Both the position numbers and the translations under genes were made by a program. From Brevundimonas sp. SH203 (lineage in GTDB: Bacteria > Pseudomonadota > Alphaproteobacteria > Caulobacterales > Caulobacteraceae), in NCBI RefSeq assembly GCF_002157625.1, contig NZ_BDMM01000002.1, positions 558,001 to 622,000 on the forward strand: a DNA stretch of 64,000 bases, in the 5' to 3' direction. Below, one piece after another: positions 55,701 through 64,000 of the stretch. Positions within the stretch are counted from its first letter, which is position 1, and each line of letters opens with the position of its first letter. The notes beneath the pieces were generated by a model, which saw only the letters and a list, made by a program, of their open reading frames with translations, was not told the origin of the DNA and did not search any database.

Positions 55701-58223
55701 ATGTTCAAGACCACGCTGAAGGCGCGCCTGCTGGCCGCCGCGACCCTGACGACCGCCATGATGGGCGGGACCGCCGCCTGGGCGCAGGAGGCCGCGCCGG
55801 TCAGCACCGTGGACGAGGTGATCGTCACCGCCCAGCTGCGCGAACAGAAGACCATCGACGTGCCCTTCGCCCTGACCGCCTATTCCGGCCAGTTCCTGGA
55901 GAATTTGGGCGTTCAGGAGTTCGATCAGCTGTCGGCCTTCGTGCCCGGCTTCCTGGTGCAGAACCAGTCTCCGAACAATCCGGGCTTCGTGATGCGCGGC
56001 ATCACCTCCGACTCGGGATCGGCCACGGCCGAGCCGCGGGTGTCGGTGTTCCAGGACGGGGTGTCCATCTCCAAGTCGCGCGGCTCCTACGTCGAACTGT
56101 TCGATCTGGAGCGGGTCGAGGTGGCCAAGGGGCCGCAGTCGACGCTGTACGGGCGCGGCGCCCTGATCGGGGCGGTCAATCTGGTGCAGAACCGGGCGCG
56201 GCCCGGCGTGACCGACGCCTACGCCAATATCGAGGCCGGCAACGAGGGCTATCGCATGGTGGAGGGCGCACTGAACCTGCCGGTGGGCGAGACCGCCGGC
56301 CTGCGTCTGGCCACGCGGCTGAAGACCCGCGACGGTTCGGTCGATAATCTGCTGGGCGGCGAGGACTATAATTCCATCGACACCCGCGCCGTCCGTCTGT
56401 CCGGCGCCTGGACGCCGTCCGACGCCCTGCGGTTCGACGTGATCGGCAACTATCAGAAGGACAAGGCGTCCGGCACCTCGTTCAAATCCATCGCCTATGC
56501 GCCCGCCGATCCGAACACCGGCGCGGTGCTGGGCGGCAAAGCGCCGTGGGACGGGGCGGCGCTGACGCCGGGCGCGGCCTTCGACGGCGGCAAGGCGCTG
56601 GGTCTGGACCGCGAGGTCTGGGGCGTGACGGGACTGGCGCGGGTCGACCTGAACGCCGACTGGACGCTGAACTCGACCACCGCCTATCGCGAGTTCACCA
56701 ACTACGAGACCTTCGACGCCGACGGCGTTTCCCTGCCGATCCTGACGGCGGCAGAGGACACCCACGGCGAACAGTGGAGCCAGGACCTGCGCCTGGGCTT
56801 CGACAACGGCGGGCGGCTCAGCGGCTTCGTCGGCGCGGGCTGGTTCCACGAAAAGGGGTATCAGCGCACGCCTACGCAGTTCGACGAGCGGCTGCTGCTG
56901 GTCCAGCTGGCCGGTCTACTGGACGGTGCGCCCACGGCGGCCGGGGATCGCACCCTGCCGATGGCCGCCTATCCGACCATCGCGCAACTGGCGCTGGGCG
57001 GGCTGCTGACGCCGCTGGGCGCCGGCGCCTTCGCCGGCCCCATCGCCGCCAATCTGAAGCCGGCGCATATCGAGACGCCGATCAACAGTTCGGAACTGAC
57101 CTCCTACGACGTCTTCGCCGATGTGACCTACGCCTTCACCGATCGGTTCGAGATGTCGGCGGGCGTGCGCTACACCCGCGACGACAAGACCACCGGCTTC
57201 GCCAGTTCGGTGCAGAGCCGCTCGACCCTGGGCGGTCTGTTGGCGGTGCAGGCGGGCGCCGTTCCGTCGGCGCAGGTTTCGACCTTCCTAGGGGCCTTGG
57301 CCAATCCCGCCTATCTGGCCTTGCCGGCCAGCGTCTTCCCGCTGTTCGGTCTCACCTCGCAGCCGACGGCGAACAACGGCGACTTCGGCTATTTCGACTC
57401 CAGGGACGACGGCGTGACCTGGCGCGTCACGGCGCGATACGCCCTGACCGACGACGCTAATCTCTACGCCAACTATGCGCGCGGCCGCCGTCCCGAAGTC
57501 GTCAGCGCCCGCCCGCCGTCCGCGCCGGGCGTGGCCGCGCGTTTCACCCCCGTCGATGCGGAGACGGTCGACAGCTACGAGGTCGGCGCCAAGTCGGCCC
57601 TGATGGACGGGCGGCTGCGGCTGGACGGCGCGGTCTTCCTCTACGACTACCAGAACTTCCAGACGACGGTGCAGCAGGGCACGACCTTCGTGACCACCAA
57701 CGCCGGTGAGGCCAAGTCCTATGGCTTCGAAGGCCAGGCCAACTTCGCCCTGTCGCCGACGTTCGACCTGTTCGCCACCTATGCCTACAACCACTCTCGG
57801 TTCGGCAACGGCGTCTATGACGGCAACCAGTTCCGCCTGTCGCCGGACCATGCCGCATCGATCGGCGCGACGTGGCGGCTGCCGACGGCGGGCGGCGCGT
57901 TCGAGGTTCAGCCGACCTACACCTGGCAGTCCAAAATCTTCTTCGACGACGACAACGACCGCCCGGACCTGCAGACGACAGCCCGCGGCGCGATCATCGC
58001 CGACCTGATCCAGGACGAATATCAGGACGCCTATGGCCTGCTGAACCTGCGGATTCGCTATGCGCCCGACGGCGCCCACTGGGGCGTGGAGGCCTTTGGC
58101 GAGAACATCTTGGACGAGAAATACATCAAGGACGCCGGAAACACCGGCGACGGCCTTGGCATGCCGACCTTCATCGCGGGACGCCCGGCCGCCTATGGCC
58201 TGACGTTCAAGCTGAAGCTCTGA
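55701..58223 (+). CDS. TonB-dependent receptor paired with PhoD
   Basis: An 840-residue outer-membrane receptor with signal peptide (LLAAATLTTAMMGGTAAWAQ region) and ribosome binding site GGGGAA. A TonB box-like VDEVIVTAQLRE is followed by the plug (LERVEVAKGPQSTLYGRGA) and a barrel ending LTFKLKL. The phosphatase gene follows after 10 bases, so the two are co-transcribed. I infer import of a phosphate ester that PhoD then hydrolyses. Confidence 0.9.
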   Translation: MFKTTLKARLLAAATLTTAMMGGTAAWAQEAAPVSTVDEVIVTAQLREQKTIDVPFALTAYSGQFLENLGVQEFDQLSAFVPGFLVQNQSPNNPGFVMRGITSDSGSATAEPRVSVFQDGVSISKSRGSYVELFDLERVEVAKGPQSTLYGRGALIGAVNLVQNRARPGVTDAYANIEAGNEGYRMVEGALNLPVGETAGLRLATRLKTRDGSVDNLLGGEDYNSIDTRAVRLSGAWTPSDALRFDVIGNYQKDKASGTSFKSIAYAPADPNTGAVLGGKAPWDGAALTPGAAFDGGKALGLDREVWGVTGLARVDLNADWTLNSTTAYREFTNYETFDADGVSLPILTAAEDTHGEQWSQDLRLGFDNGGRLSGFVGAGWFHEKGYQRTPTQFDERLLLVQLAGLLDGAPTAAGDRTLPMAAYPTIAQLALGGLLTPLGAGAFAGPIAANLKPAHIETPINSSELTSYDVFADVTYAFTDRFEMSAGVRYTRDDKTTGFASSVQSRSTLGGLLAVQAGAVPSAQVSTFLGALANPAYLALPASVFPLFGLTSQPTANNGDFGYFDSRDDGVTWRVTARYALTDDANLYANYARGRRPEVVSARPPSAPGVAARFTPVDAETVDSYEVGAKSALMDGRLRLDGAVFLYDYQNFQTTVQQGTTFVTTNAGEAKSYGFEGQANFALSPTFDLFATYAYNHSRFGNGVYDGNQFRLSPDHAASIGATWRLPTAGGAFEVQPTYTWQSKIFFDDDNDRPDLQTTARGAIIADLIQDEYQDAYGLLNLRIRYAPDGAHWGVEAFGENILDEKYIKDAGNTGDGLGMPTFIAGRPAAYGLTFKLKL

Positions 58224-58233
58224 GGCGCCTGAG

Positions 58234-59904
58234 ATGAAACTGGATCGCCGCAGTCTGCTGGGGCTGATGGGGGCGGGGGCCGCGACGCCCGCCCTGGCGC
58301 AGGGCGCCGCCACGGGCCGGGTCGCCTTTCTGCACGGAGTGGCCAGCGGCGATCCCGACGCACGATCCGCCGTCTTCTGGACGCGCGTCACCCCGGCCGA
58401 TCCGTCGGGCGGGGAGGTCTCCGTGGTGCTGGAGGTCGCGCGCGATGCGGATTTCCGCGACATCGTTCGCCGCGTCTCGGGTCTGAAGGCGTCGGCCGAG
58501 AGGGACTTCACCGTCAAACATGATCTGGACGGGCAAGGGCTGTCGCCCGGTCAGGACTATGTCTATCGCTTCGTCGCGGGCGAAGCCGTCTCGCCGGTCG
58601 GGCGGGTGCGGACCCTGCCGGAAGGGGCGACGCCAGAGCTGACGCTGGGCGTCGTATCGTGCCAGCTTTATCCCGGCGGACTGTTCAACGCCTATGACGC
58701 CCTGTCGAAGCTGGATCGGCTGGACGCCATCGTGCATCTGGGCGACTACATCTATGAATATGGCGCGGCGGCCGACGACTACGGTATGACGTCGGGGGCG
58801 GCGCTGAACCGGGCGCCCCAGCCGCCGCATGAGATCGTGACCCTGGCCGACTATCGGACCCGTCACGCCCAGTACAAGACCGATCCCGATCTGCAGGCCG
58901 CCCACGCCCGCGCGCCCTTCATCTGCGTGTGGGACGATCACGAAGTCGCCAACGATACCTGGATGACCGGGGCGGAAAACCACCAGCCTGCGACCGAAGG
59001 CGACTTCGCCACGCGCAAGGCCGCCGCGCTTCGGGCCTATTACGAATGGATGCCGATCCGCGAGCCCAGGGCGGACACGCTGAAGGAGGCGATCAACCGC
59101 AGCTTCGACTTTGGCGATCTGGCCACTCTGACCATGGTGGAGACGCGGCTGCTGGCGCGGGGCCGGCAATTGACTTTCGCCGACATTCCCAAGACGGCGG
59201 AAGGCGCGCCGGACGTCGCGGCCTTCGAGGCCCTGCGTCAGGCGCGGGATCGCGACCTGCTGGGCGAGGCGCAGCGGCGCTGGGTCGGCGAGACGCTCAC
59301 CCGGTCCAGGGCGGCCGGGCGTCCGTGGCAGATCATCGGCAATCAGGTGGTCATGGCGCGGGTCAAGGGACCGGACATCTCGCGCATGATGCCGGCCGAA
59401 CAGGTGCAGCAGATGGTCGCCAGCCTGCCTGCCGACGTGCGGCCCCAGGTCGAGGCGGCGATCCAGCTGTTCAAACTGGGCCTGCCGTTCAATCTGGACA
59501 GCTGGGACGGCTATCCGGCCGGGCGCGAGCGCCTGTATCAGACCTTTGCGGCGGCGGGCGTTTCGCCGGTCGTGCTGGCGGGCGACAGCCACGCCTTCTG
59601 GGTCAACACGCTGTACGACAACGCCGGCGCGCGCCGGGCGGTGGAGTTCGGCACGTCCTCGATCTCCAGCCCTTCGCCCGGCGATCACGTCGGCGGTCTG
59701 CCGCTGGGCGTGGCCCTGTCCGCCGCCAACCCGGAGGTCAAGTTCTGCGACCAGACGGCCAAGGGCTATGTGCTGCTGAACATCACGCGCGAGCGGATGA
59801 CCGGCGAGCTGTGGGCCGTGTCCACCATCATGGCCAAACCGTATGAGCTGAAACGGTTGAAGGCCTTCGTGGTCACGCCGGAGGGCGACATGACCGAAGC
59901 CTGA
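58234..59904 (+). CDS. phoD: PhoD-type alkaline phosphatase/phosphodiesterase, Tat-exported
   Basis: A 556-residue protein with a twin-arginine signal (LDRRSLLGLMGAG, cleavage near ALAQG). It has the PhoD N-terminal domain (FLHGVASGDPDARSAVFWTRV) and the metallophosphatase domain, with HLGDYIYEYG, CVWDDHEVANDTW, the Tyr-rich AYYEWMPIR and LAGDSHAFWVNTL. PhoD enzymes use iron and calcium and hydrolyse phosphate mono- and diesters in the periplasm. No Pho box was identified. It is the last gene of a plus-strand unit; a strong terminator follows. Confidence 0.92.
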   Translation: MKLDRRSLLGLMGAGAATPALAQGAATGRVAFLHGVASGDPDARSAVFWTRVTPADPSGGEVSVVLEVARDADFRDIVRRVSGLKASAERDFTVKHDLDGQGLSPGQDYVYRFVAGEAVSPVGRVRTLPEGATPELTLGVVSCQLYPGGLFNAYDALSKLDRLDAIVHLGDYIYEYGAAADDYGMTSGAALNRAPQPPHEIVTLADYRTRHAQYKTDPDLQAAHARAPFICVWDDHEVANDTWMTGAENHQPATEGDFATRKAAALRAYYEWMPIREPRADTLKEAINRSFDFGDLATLTMVETRLLARGRQLTFADIPKTAEGAPDVAAFEALRQARDRDLLGEAQRRWVGETLTRSRAAGRPWQIIGNQVVMARVKGPDISRMMPAEQVQQMVASLPADVRPQVEAAIQLFKLGLPFNLDSWDGYPAGRERLYQTFAAAGVSPVVLAGDSHAFWVNTLYDNAGARRAVEFGTSSISSPSPGDHVGGLPLGVALSAANPEVKFCDQTAKGYVLLNITRERMTGELWAVSTIMAKPYELKRLKAFVVTPEGDMTEA

Positions 59905-59928
59905 TTTCGACGACTCAGCCGAAACGAA

Positions 59929-59964
59929 AACAGGGCCCGCAGCGACTGCGGGCCCTGTTCTTTT
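59929..59964. terminator. Terminator between convergent phoD and MHS carrier
   Basis: A perfect 14-bp stem (59929-59942 with 59946-59959), 3-base loop and CTTTT on the plus strand; the minus strand also ends in a short T-containing run, so it may serve both genes. Confidence 0.9.
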
Positions 59965-59983
59965 GCGTCGTCGCCGACTGCGA

Positions 59984-61336
59984 TCAAACCGGCTTGGCGC
60001 GGTCCTTGTCGGAGGAGCTGCGCGCCAGTTCGCGGTTCAGCCACAGGGCGATCAGGGTGCAGATCGCGCCCGACAGCAGATAGGCGCCGGCGGCGATCAG
60101 GCCGAACTCGCTAGAGATCCACAGGGCCGCCAGAGGGGCGAAACCGGCGCCGAACAGCCAGGCCAGGTCAGAGGTCAGAGCCGAGGAGGTGTAGCGGTTG
60201 GTCAGGCTGAAGCTGGACGCCACCGGACCCGACGCCTGGCCGAACGACAGGCCCAGCAGGATGAAGCCCGAGATCATGAAAACCAGTTCGCCGACCGCGC
60301 CGCCGTTCAGCAGCTGGGGCGCAAAGCCCGAGAAGGCGGCGATGCCGGCGGCGGTGATGGCCAGCAGCGTGCGGCGGCCGTAGCGGTCGGCCAGAACGCC
60401 CGACGCAAGAATGGCCATCAGGCCGCAGACGGCGCCGACCATCTCGATCACCAGGAAGCGCACCGGCGTCTCGTTGGTGAACAGCAGAACCCACGACAGC
60501 GGGAAGACCGTGACCATGTGGAACATGGCGAAGCTGGCCAGGGGGGCGAAGGCGCCGATGGCGATCTTGGGGCCTTCGTCGCGGATGGCCTGACCGACGG
60601 GCGTGGGTTGTAGTTCGCGCGTTTCGAACAGGTTCTGGAAGGCGGGCGTCACCACGATCCGCAGGCGGGCGAACAGGGCCACGACGTTGATGGCGAAGGC
60701 CACGAAGAACGGATAGCGCCAGCCCCAGTCCAAGAAGTCGGGGGCCGACAGGGTGTTCAGGAAGAAGGCGAACAGGGCCGAGGCGACCAGAAGGCCGATG
60801 GGCGCGCCCAGTTGCGGGATCATGGCGTACCAGCCGCGCTTCTTCTCCGGCGCATTCAGGGCCAGCAGGGAGGCCAGGCCGTCCCAGGTGCCGCCGAGCG
60901 CGACGCCCTGACCGATGCGGGTCAGGGCCAGAAGGACCGGCGCCCACATGCCGATGCTCTCATAGCCGGGGATGAAGGCCACCGACACGGTCGAGGTGCC
61001 CAACAGCAGCAGGGCGGTGGTCAGCTTGGCGCCGCGACCGAACTTCTGGTCGATGGCGATGAACAGCACCGTTCCCAGCGGGCGGAACAGGAAGGCCAGG
61101 GCGAAGATGGCGAAGGACAGCAGCGTGCCGCCGACCGCGCCCGCATAGGGGAAGATCAGCTGCGGGAACACGACCACGGAGGCGATGGCGTAAACAAAGA
61201 AGTCGAAAAACTCCGACGTTCGGCCGATAATGACGCCGATGGCGATCTCGCCGGCGTCAACCTTGCCGTGCCCCTCGTGAAGGGCTGCGGCGTCGCGTTC
61301 CAGCGACTCGGACGAAGGGGTCGTCGAGGCGGACAT
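59984..61336 (-). CDS. MHS-family MFS transporter
   Basis: A 450-residue metabolite:H+ symporter of the MFS with 12 helices. Family marks are VIIGRTSEFFDFFVYAIAS at helix 1, FLFRPLGTVLFIAIDQKFGR and GTWDGLASLLALNAPEKKRGW. The ATG at 61336 opens the first conserved region; the frame is open further upstream but has no support. MHS members carry citrate, ketoglutarate, proline/betaine or shikimate. Nothing nearby identifies the substrate. Confidence 0.85.
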   Translation of the reverse strand: MSASTTPSSESLERDAAALHEGHGKVDAGEIAIGVIIGRTSEFFDFFVYAIASVVVFPQLIFPYAGAVGGTLLSFAIFALAFLFRPLGTVLFIAIDQKFGRGAKLTTALLLLGTSTVSVAFIPGYESIGMWAPVLLALTRIGQGVALGGTWDGLASLLALNAPEKKRGWYAMIPQLGAPIGLLVASALFAFFLNTLSAPDFLDWGWRYPFFVAFAINVVALFARLRIVVTPAFQNLFETRELQPTPVGQAIRDEGPKIAIGAFAPLASFAMFHMVTVFPLSWVLLFTNETPVRFLVIEMVGAVCGLMAILASGVLADRYGRRTLLAITAAGIAAFSGFAPQLLNGGAVGELVFMISGFILLGLSFGQASGPVASSFSLTNRYTSSALTSDLAWLFGAGFAPLAALWISSEFGLIAAGAYLLSGAICTLIALWLNRELARSSSDKDRAKPV

Positions 61337-61453
61337 GGGCTTGGTCGCTCCGTGTGAGACAGTAATCTTTTGAGGCTTACGGCGGTTGGCCGCATTATGA
61401 ACGGGCGCCCTTTGCGATGAAAGCGGCCGCAAGAGGATAGGACAGATTGTCCA

Positions 61454-62767
61454 ATGTCGTTCCAGATCGAAGCTGACTATCGGGCGCAGTTCGAACGCCA
61501 ACCGTCGCGGCGCCTCCCCCTTGCCCGACGCTTTCCGATTGGATCCGCCTTGCGCCGTCTGCGCCTACTTTTGCTCGCGCCCGTCGTGGCCCTGCTGTCG
61601 GCCTGTGACCTGGTCGTCCTGAAACCCGCCGGCGACGTGGCGACCCAGCAGGGCGACCTGCTGATGGTCTCCACCCTGCTGATGCTGATCATCATCCTGC
61701 CGGTGATGGGGCTGATCGTCTTCTTCGCCTGGAAGTACCGGGCGTCGAACAAGGCGGCCGAGTACCAGCCGGACTGGGATCACTCGACCTCGCTGGAACT
61801 GGTGATCTGGGCCGCGCCGCTTCTGATCATCATCTGCCTGGGCGCCCTGACCTGGGCCGGCACCCACCTGCTGGATCCCTATCGCCCCATCGACCGGATC
61901 AAGCCGGGCCAGGCCGTCGCCGAGAACGTCGAGCCGCTACAGGTCAATGTCGTGGCCTTGGACTGGAAGTGGATGTTCATCTATCCGCAGTACGGCGTCG
62001 CCACCGTCAATGAACTGGCCGCGCCGGTGGATCGCCCGATCCGTTTCCACATCACCTCGTCCTCGGTGATGAACAGCTTCTACATTCCCGCCCTGGCCGG
62101 TCAGATCTACGCCATGCCTGGCATGGAGACGAAACTGCACGCCGTCATCAACCGCCCTGGCGAGTATGAAGGCTTCTCGGCCAACTATTCCGGCGACGGC
62201 TTCTCGCACATGCGCTTCGCCTTCCATGGCCTGGACCAGGCCGGTTTCGATCAATGGATCGCCAGCGTGCGCCAGAGCGGTCAGACGCTGGACCGCGACC
62301 GCTATCTGGAGCTGGAAAAACCCAGCGAAAAGGCGCCGGCGATGCACTTCTCCAGCGTGGACGGCATGCTGTGGGACGCGATCCTGAATATGTGCGTCGA
62401 GCCGGGCAAGATGTGCATGGGCGAGATGATAGCCATCGACAAACAGGGCGGCATGACCATGGCCTCGGTGCGCAACACCATGCCGCTAGTCTATGACAAA
62501 TACGCCGGGCGCGGTAAGTCGCCGGCCTATTTCGGCTCCAACGACAGCTACGTCATGACCATCTGCACGCCGCTGCAGGCCGAGGCGGCCGCCGCCGACC
62601 GGGTTCGCCGCGCCGCGCTGGACACGGTCGTCGCGCCGACCAGCCTGGATCGTCTGACCGGGCGCGGCCTGTCGCCCAAGCGGTCTTCGCTGGCCGCACT
62701 GAACAATGGGGCGCCCGGCGCCTTCGCTGCGGCGCCGATCGGCGTCCGCTCCGCACCCAACGCCTGA
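61454..62767 (+). CDS. cyoA: Cytochrome bo quinol oxidase subunit II
   Basis: A 437-residue lipoprotein subunit. The lipobox LLSAC places the acylated Cys at residue 51 from the ATG at 61454, which has AGGACAG upstream. A TTG at 61550 would give a more usual signal peptide of 18 residues, so the true start is uncertain. Two membrane helices follow ([38 protein letters not shown]), then the cupredoxin domain ([16 protein letters not shown], then [23 protein letters not shown] in part). The two Cys and His of a CuA site are absent, as in quinol oxidases. The C-terminal extension is longer than in E. coli CyoA. cyoB begins 13 bases downstream. Confidence 0.92.
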   Translation: MSFQIEADYRAQFERQPSRRLPLARRFPIGSALRRLRLLLLAPVVALLSACDLVVLKPAGDVATQQGDLLMVSTLLMLIIILPVMGLIVFFAWKYRASNKAAEYQPDWDHSTSLELVIWAAPLLIIICLGALTWAGTHLLDPYRPIDRIKPGQAVAENVEPLQVNVVALDWKWMFIYPQYGVATVNELAAPVDRPIRFHITSSSVMNSFYIPALAGQIYAMPGMETKLHAVINRPGEYEGFSANYSGDGFSHMRFAFHGLDQAGFDQWIASVRQSGQTLDRDRYLELEKPSEKAPAMHFSSVDGMLWDAILNMCVEPGKMCMGEMIAIDKQGGMTMASVRNTMPLVYDKYAGRGKSPAYFGSNDSYVMTICTPLQAEAAAADRVRRAALDTVVAPTSLDRLTGRGLSPKRSSLAALNNGAPGAFAAAPIGVRSAPNA

Positions 62768-62780
62768 GCGATCGAGTTCG

Positions 62781-64000
62781 ATGAACGCTGACCAAATCCT
62801 TCCGCTGATCTTCGGGCGCCTGACGCTTGAGGCTCTGCCCCTGCACGAACCGATCCTGGTCGTGACCATGATCGTCGTGGCCCTGGGCGGCGTCGCCCTG
62901 TTGGGCGCCCTGACCTATTTCAAACTGTGGGGCTATCTCTGGAAAGAGTGGTTCACCACGGTCGACCACAAGAAGATCGGGATCATGTACATGATCCTGG
63001 GGCTGATCATGTTCGTGCGTGGCTTCGCCGACGCCATCATGATGCGCCTCCAGCAGGCCATGGCCTTCGGCGGGTCCGAGGGTTATCTGAACGCCCACCA
63101 CTACGACCAGATCTTCACCGCCCACGGCGTGATCATGATCTTCTTCGTGGCCATGCCGCTGGTGACGGGCATCATGAACTATGTCGTGCCGCTGCAGATC
63201 GGCGCGCGCGACGTGTCCTTCCCGTTCCTGAACAACTTCAGCTTCTGGATGACGACGGCCGGCGCGATCATCGTCATGGCCTCGCTGTTCGTGGGCGAGT
63301 TCGCGCGCACGGGCTGGCTGGCCTATCCGCCGCTGTCGGGCATCGGCTACAGCCCCGGCGTCGGCGTCGACTACTACATCTGGGCGCTTCAGATCGCGGG
63401 GGTGGGGACGACGCTGTCCGGCATCAACCTGATCGCGACCATCGTGAAGATGCGCGCGCCCGGCATGGGCATGATGAAGATGCCCGTCTTCACCTGGACC
63501 TCGCTGTGCACCAACGTCCTGATCGTGGCGTCCTTCCCGGTCCTGACCGCCGTTCTGGCCCTGCTGACGCTGGACCGCTACGTCGGCACCAACTTCTTCA
63601 CGAACGACTTCGGCGGCAATCCGATGATGTACGTGAACCTGATCTGGATCTGGGGCCACCCGGAGGTTTACATCCTGATCCTGCCGCTGTTCGGCGTCTT
63701 CTCCGAGATCGCCTCGACCTTCTCCAGCAAGAAGCTGTTCGGCTATACCTCGATGGTTTACGCCACGGTCGTCATCACCGTGCTGTCGTATCTGGTGTGG
63801 CTGCACCACTTCTTCACTATGGGCTCGGGCGCCTCGGTGAACAGCTTCTTCGGCATCACGACGATGATCATCTCGATCCCGACCGGGGCCAAGATCTTCA
63901 ACTGGCTGTTCACGATGTATCGTGGGCGCATCCGGTTCGAGCTGCCGATGATGTGGCTGATCGCCTTCATGCTGACCTTCGTGATCGGCGGGATGACGGG
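62781..64000 (+). CDS. cyoB: Cytochrome bo quinol oxidase subunit I, partial
   Basis: The ATG at 62781 opens a frame that continues to the right edge (406 complete codons). It is the heme-copper oxidase subunit [17 protein letters not shown] at the start, [15 protein letters not shown] with a heme ligand His, [12 protein letters not shown] with the cross-linked His293 and Tyr297, and [10 protein letters not shown] with the CuB ligands His342 and His343. The protein reduces O2 to water with ubiquinol and pumps protons. The remaining C-terminal helices, cyoC and cyoD lie outside. Confidence 0.95.
   Translation, partial: MNADQILPLIFGRLTLEALPLHEPILVVTMIVVALGGVALLGALTYFKLWGYLWKEWFTTVDHKKIGIMYMILGLIMFVRGFADAIMMRLQQAMAFGGSEGYLNAHHYDQIFTAHGVIMIFFVAMPLVTGIMNYVVPLQIGARDVSFPFLNNFSFWMTTAGAIIVMASLFVGEFARTGWLAYPPLSGIGYSPGVGVDYYIWALQIAGVGTTLSGINLIATIVKMRAPGMGMMKMPVFTWTSLCTNVLIVASFPVLTAVLALLTLDRYVGTNFFTNDFGGNPMMYVNLIWIWGHPEVYILILPLFGVFSEIASTFSSKKLFGYTSMVYATVVITVLSYLVWLHHFFTMGSGASVNSFFGITTMIISIPTGAKIFNWLFTMYRGRIRFELPMMWLIAFMLTFVIGGMT

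Overview
The window looks like a chromosomal segment of a Caulobacterales alphaproteobacterium, most likely Brevundimonas or a close relative. This is an inference from four things: the high G+C content with strong third-position G/C bias, a holdfast (hfs) polysaccharide locus in Caulobacter style, four TonB-dependent receptors (TBDTs) each paired with hydrolases or transporters, and RcnB-like secreted proteins. No rRNA, CRISPR array or intact insertion sequence was seen. One tRNA (Ser, GCU) is present.

Layout: (1) 1-1700 holds the start of a secreted Pro/Arg-rich protein with a 60-bp repeat that runs off the left edge, an RcnB-family protein and a small Sel1-like protein. (2) 1713-9610 is a holdfast locus: hfsD, divergent hfsA-hfsB, then a tightly overlapping minus-strand operon hfsE-hfsF-glycosyltransferase-hfsG. 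A CtrA-like box sits between hfsD and hfsA. (3) 9736-10304 is tRNA-Ser followed by an AT-richer scar that appears to carry the first codons of a broken tyrosine integrase. (4) 10327-30682 is a large catabolic locus: tannase/feruloyl esterase, GPH symporter, GH5, type-B carboxylesterase, TetR regulator, small secreted protein, GH78 alpha-L-rhamnosidase, acyl/aryl-CoA ligase, secreted alpha/beta hydrolase, TBDT, GH3 beta-glucosidase and a FucP-like MFS carrier. I infer that it takes up and dismantles acylated rhamnosyl-glucosides such as plant phenolic or flavonoid glycosides. Three of its divergent promoter regions carry the same imperfect palindrome, a candidate operator for the local TetR protein.

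(5) 30917-39393 is a second catabolic cluster: an amidohydrolase / COG0523 GTPase / HD-domain operon, divergent from an MFS carrier, a TBDT and a MocR-type regulator. Its substrate is unknown. (6) 39383-42792 holds a class II aldolase-family protein divergent from a Crp/Fnr regulator-esterase pair and an EamA exporter. (7) 42918-46343 encodes one protein that joins a GH18-like domain, a NodB deacetylase and a processive GT2 synthase. (8) 46349-51083 is the C4-dicarboxylate system dctD-dctB and divergent dctA. (9) 51151-59904 is two TBDTs, a secreted alpha/beta hydrolase and a PhoD-type phosphatase, all on the plus strand. (10) 59984 to the right edge holds an MHS-family carrier and the start of a cytochrome bo quinol oxidase operon (cyoA, partial cyoB).

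The recurrent logic is outer-membrane import by a TBDT, periplasmic hydrolysis, and inner-membrane import by an MFS carrier. No enzymes for the downstream catabolism of the sugars or aromatics are present in the window.
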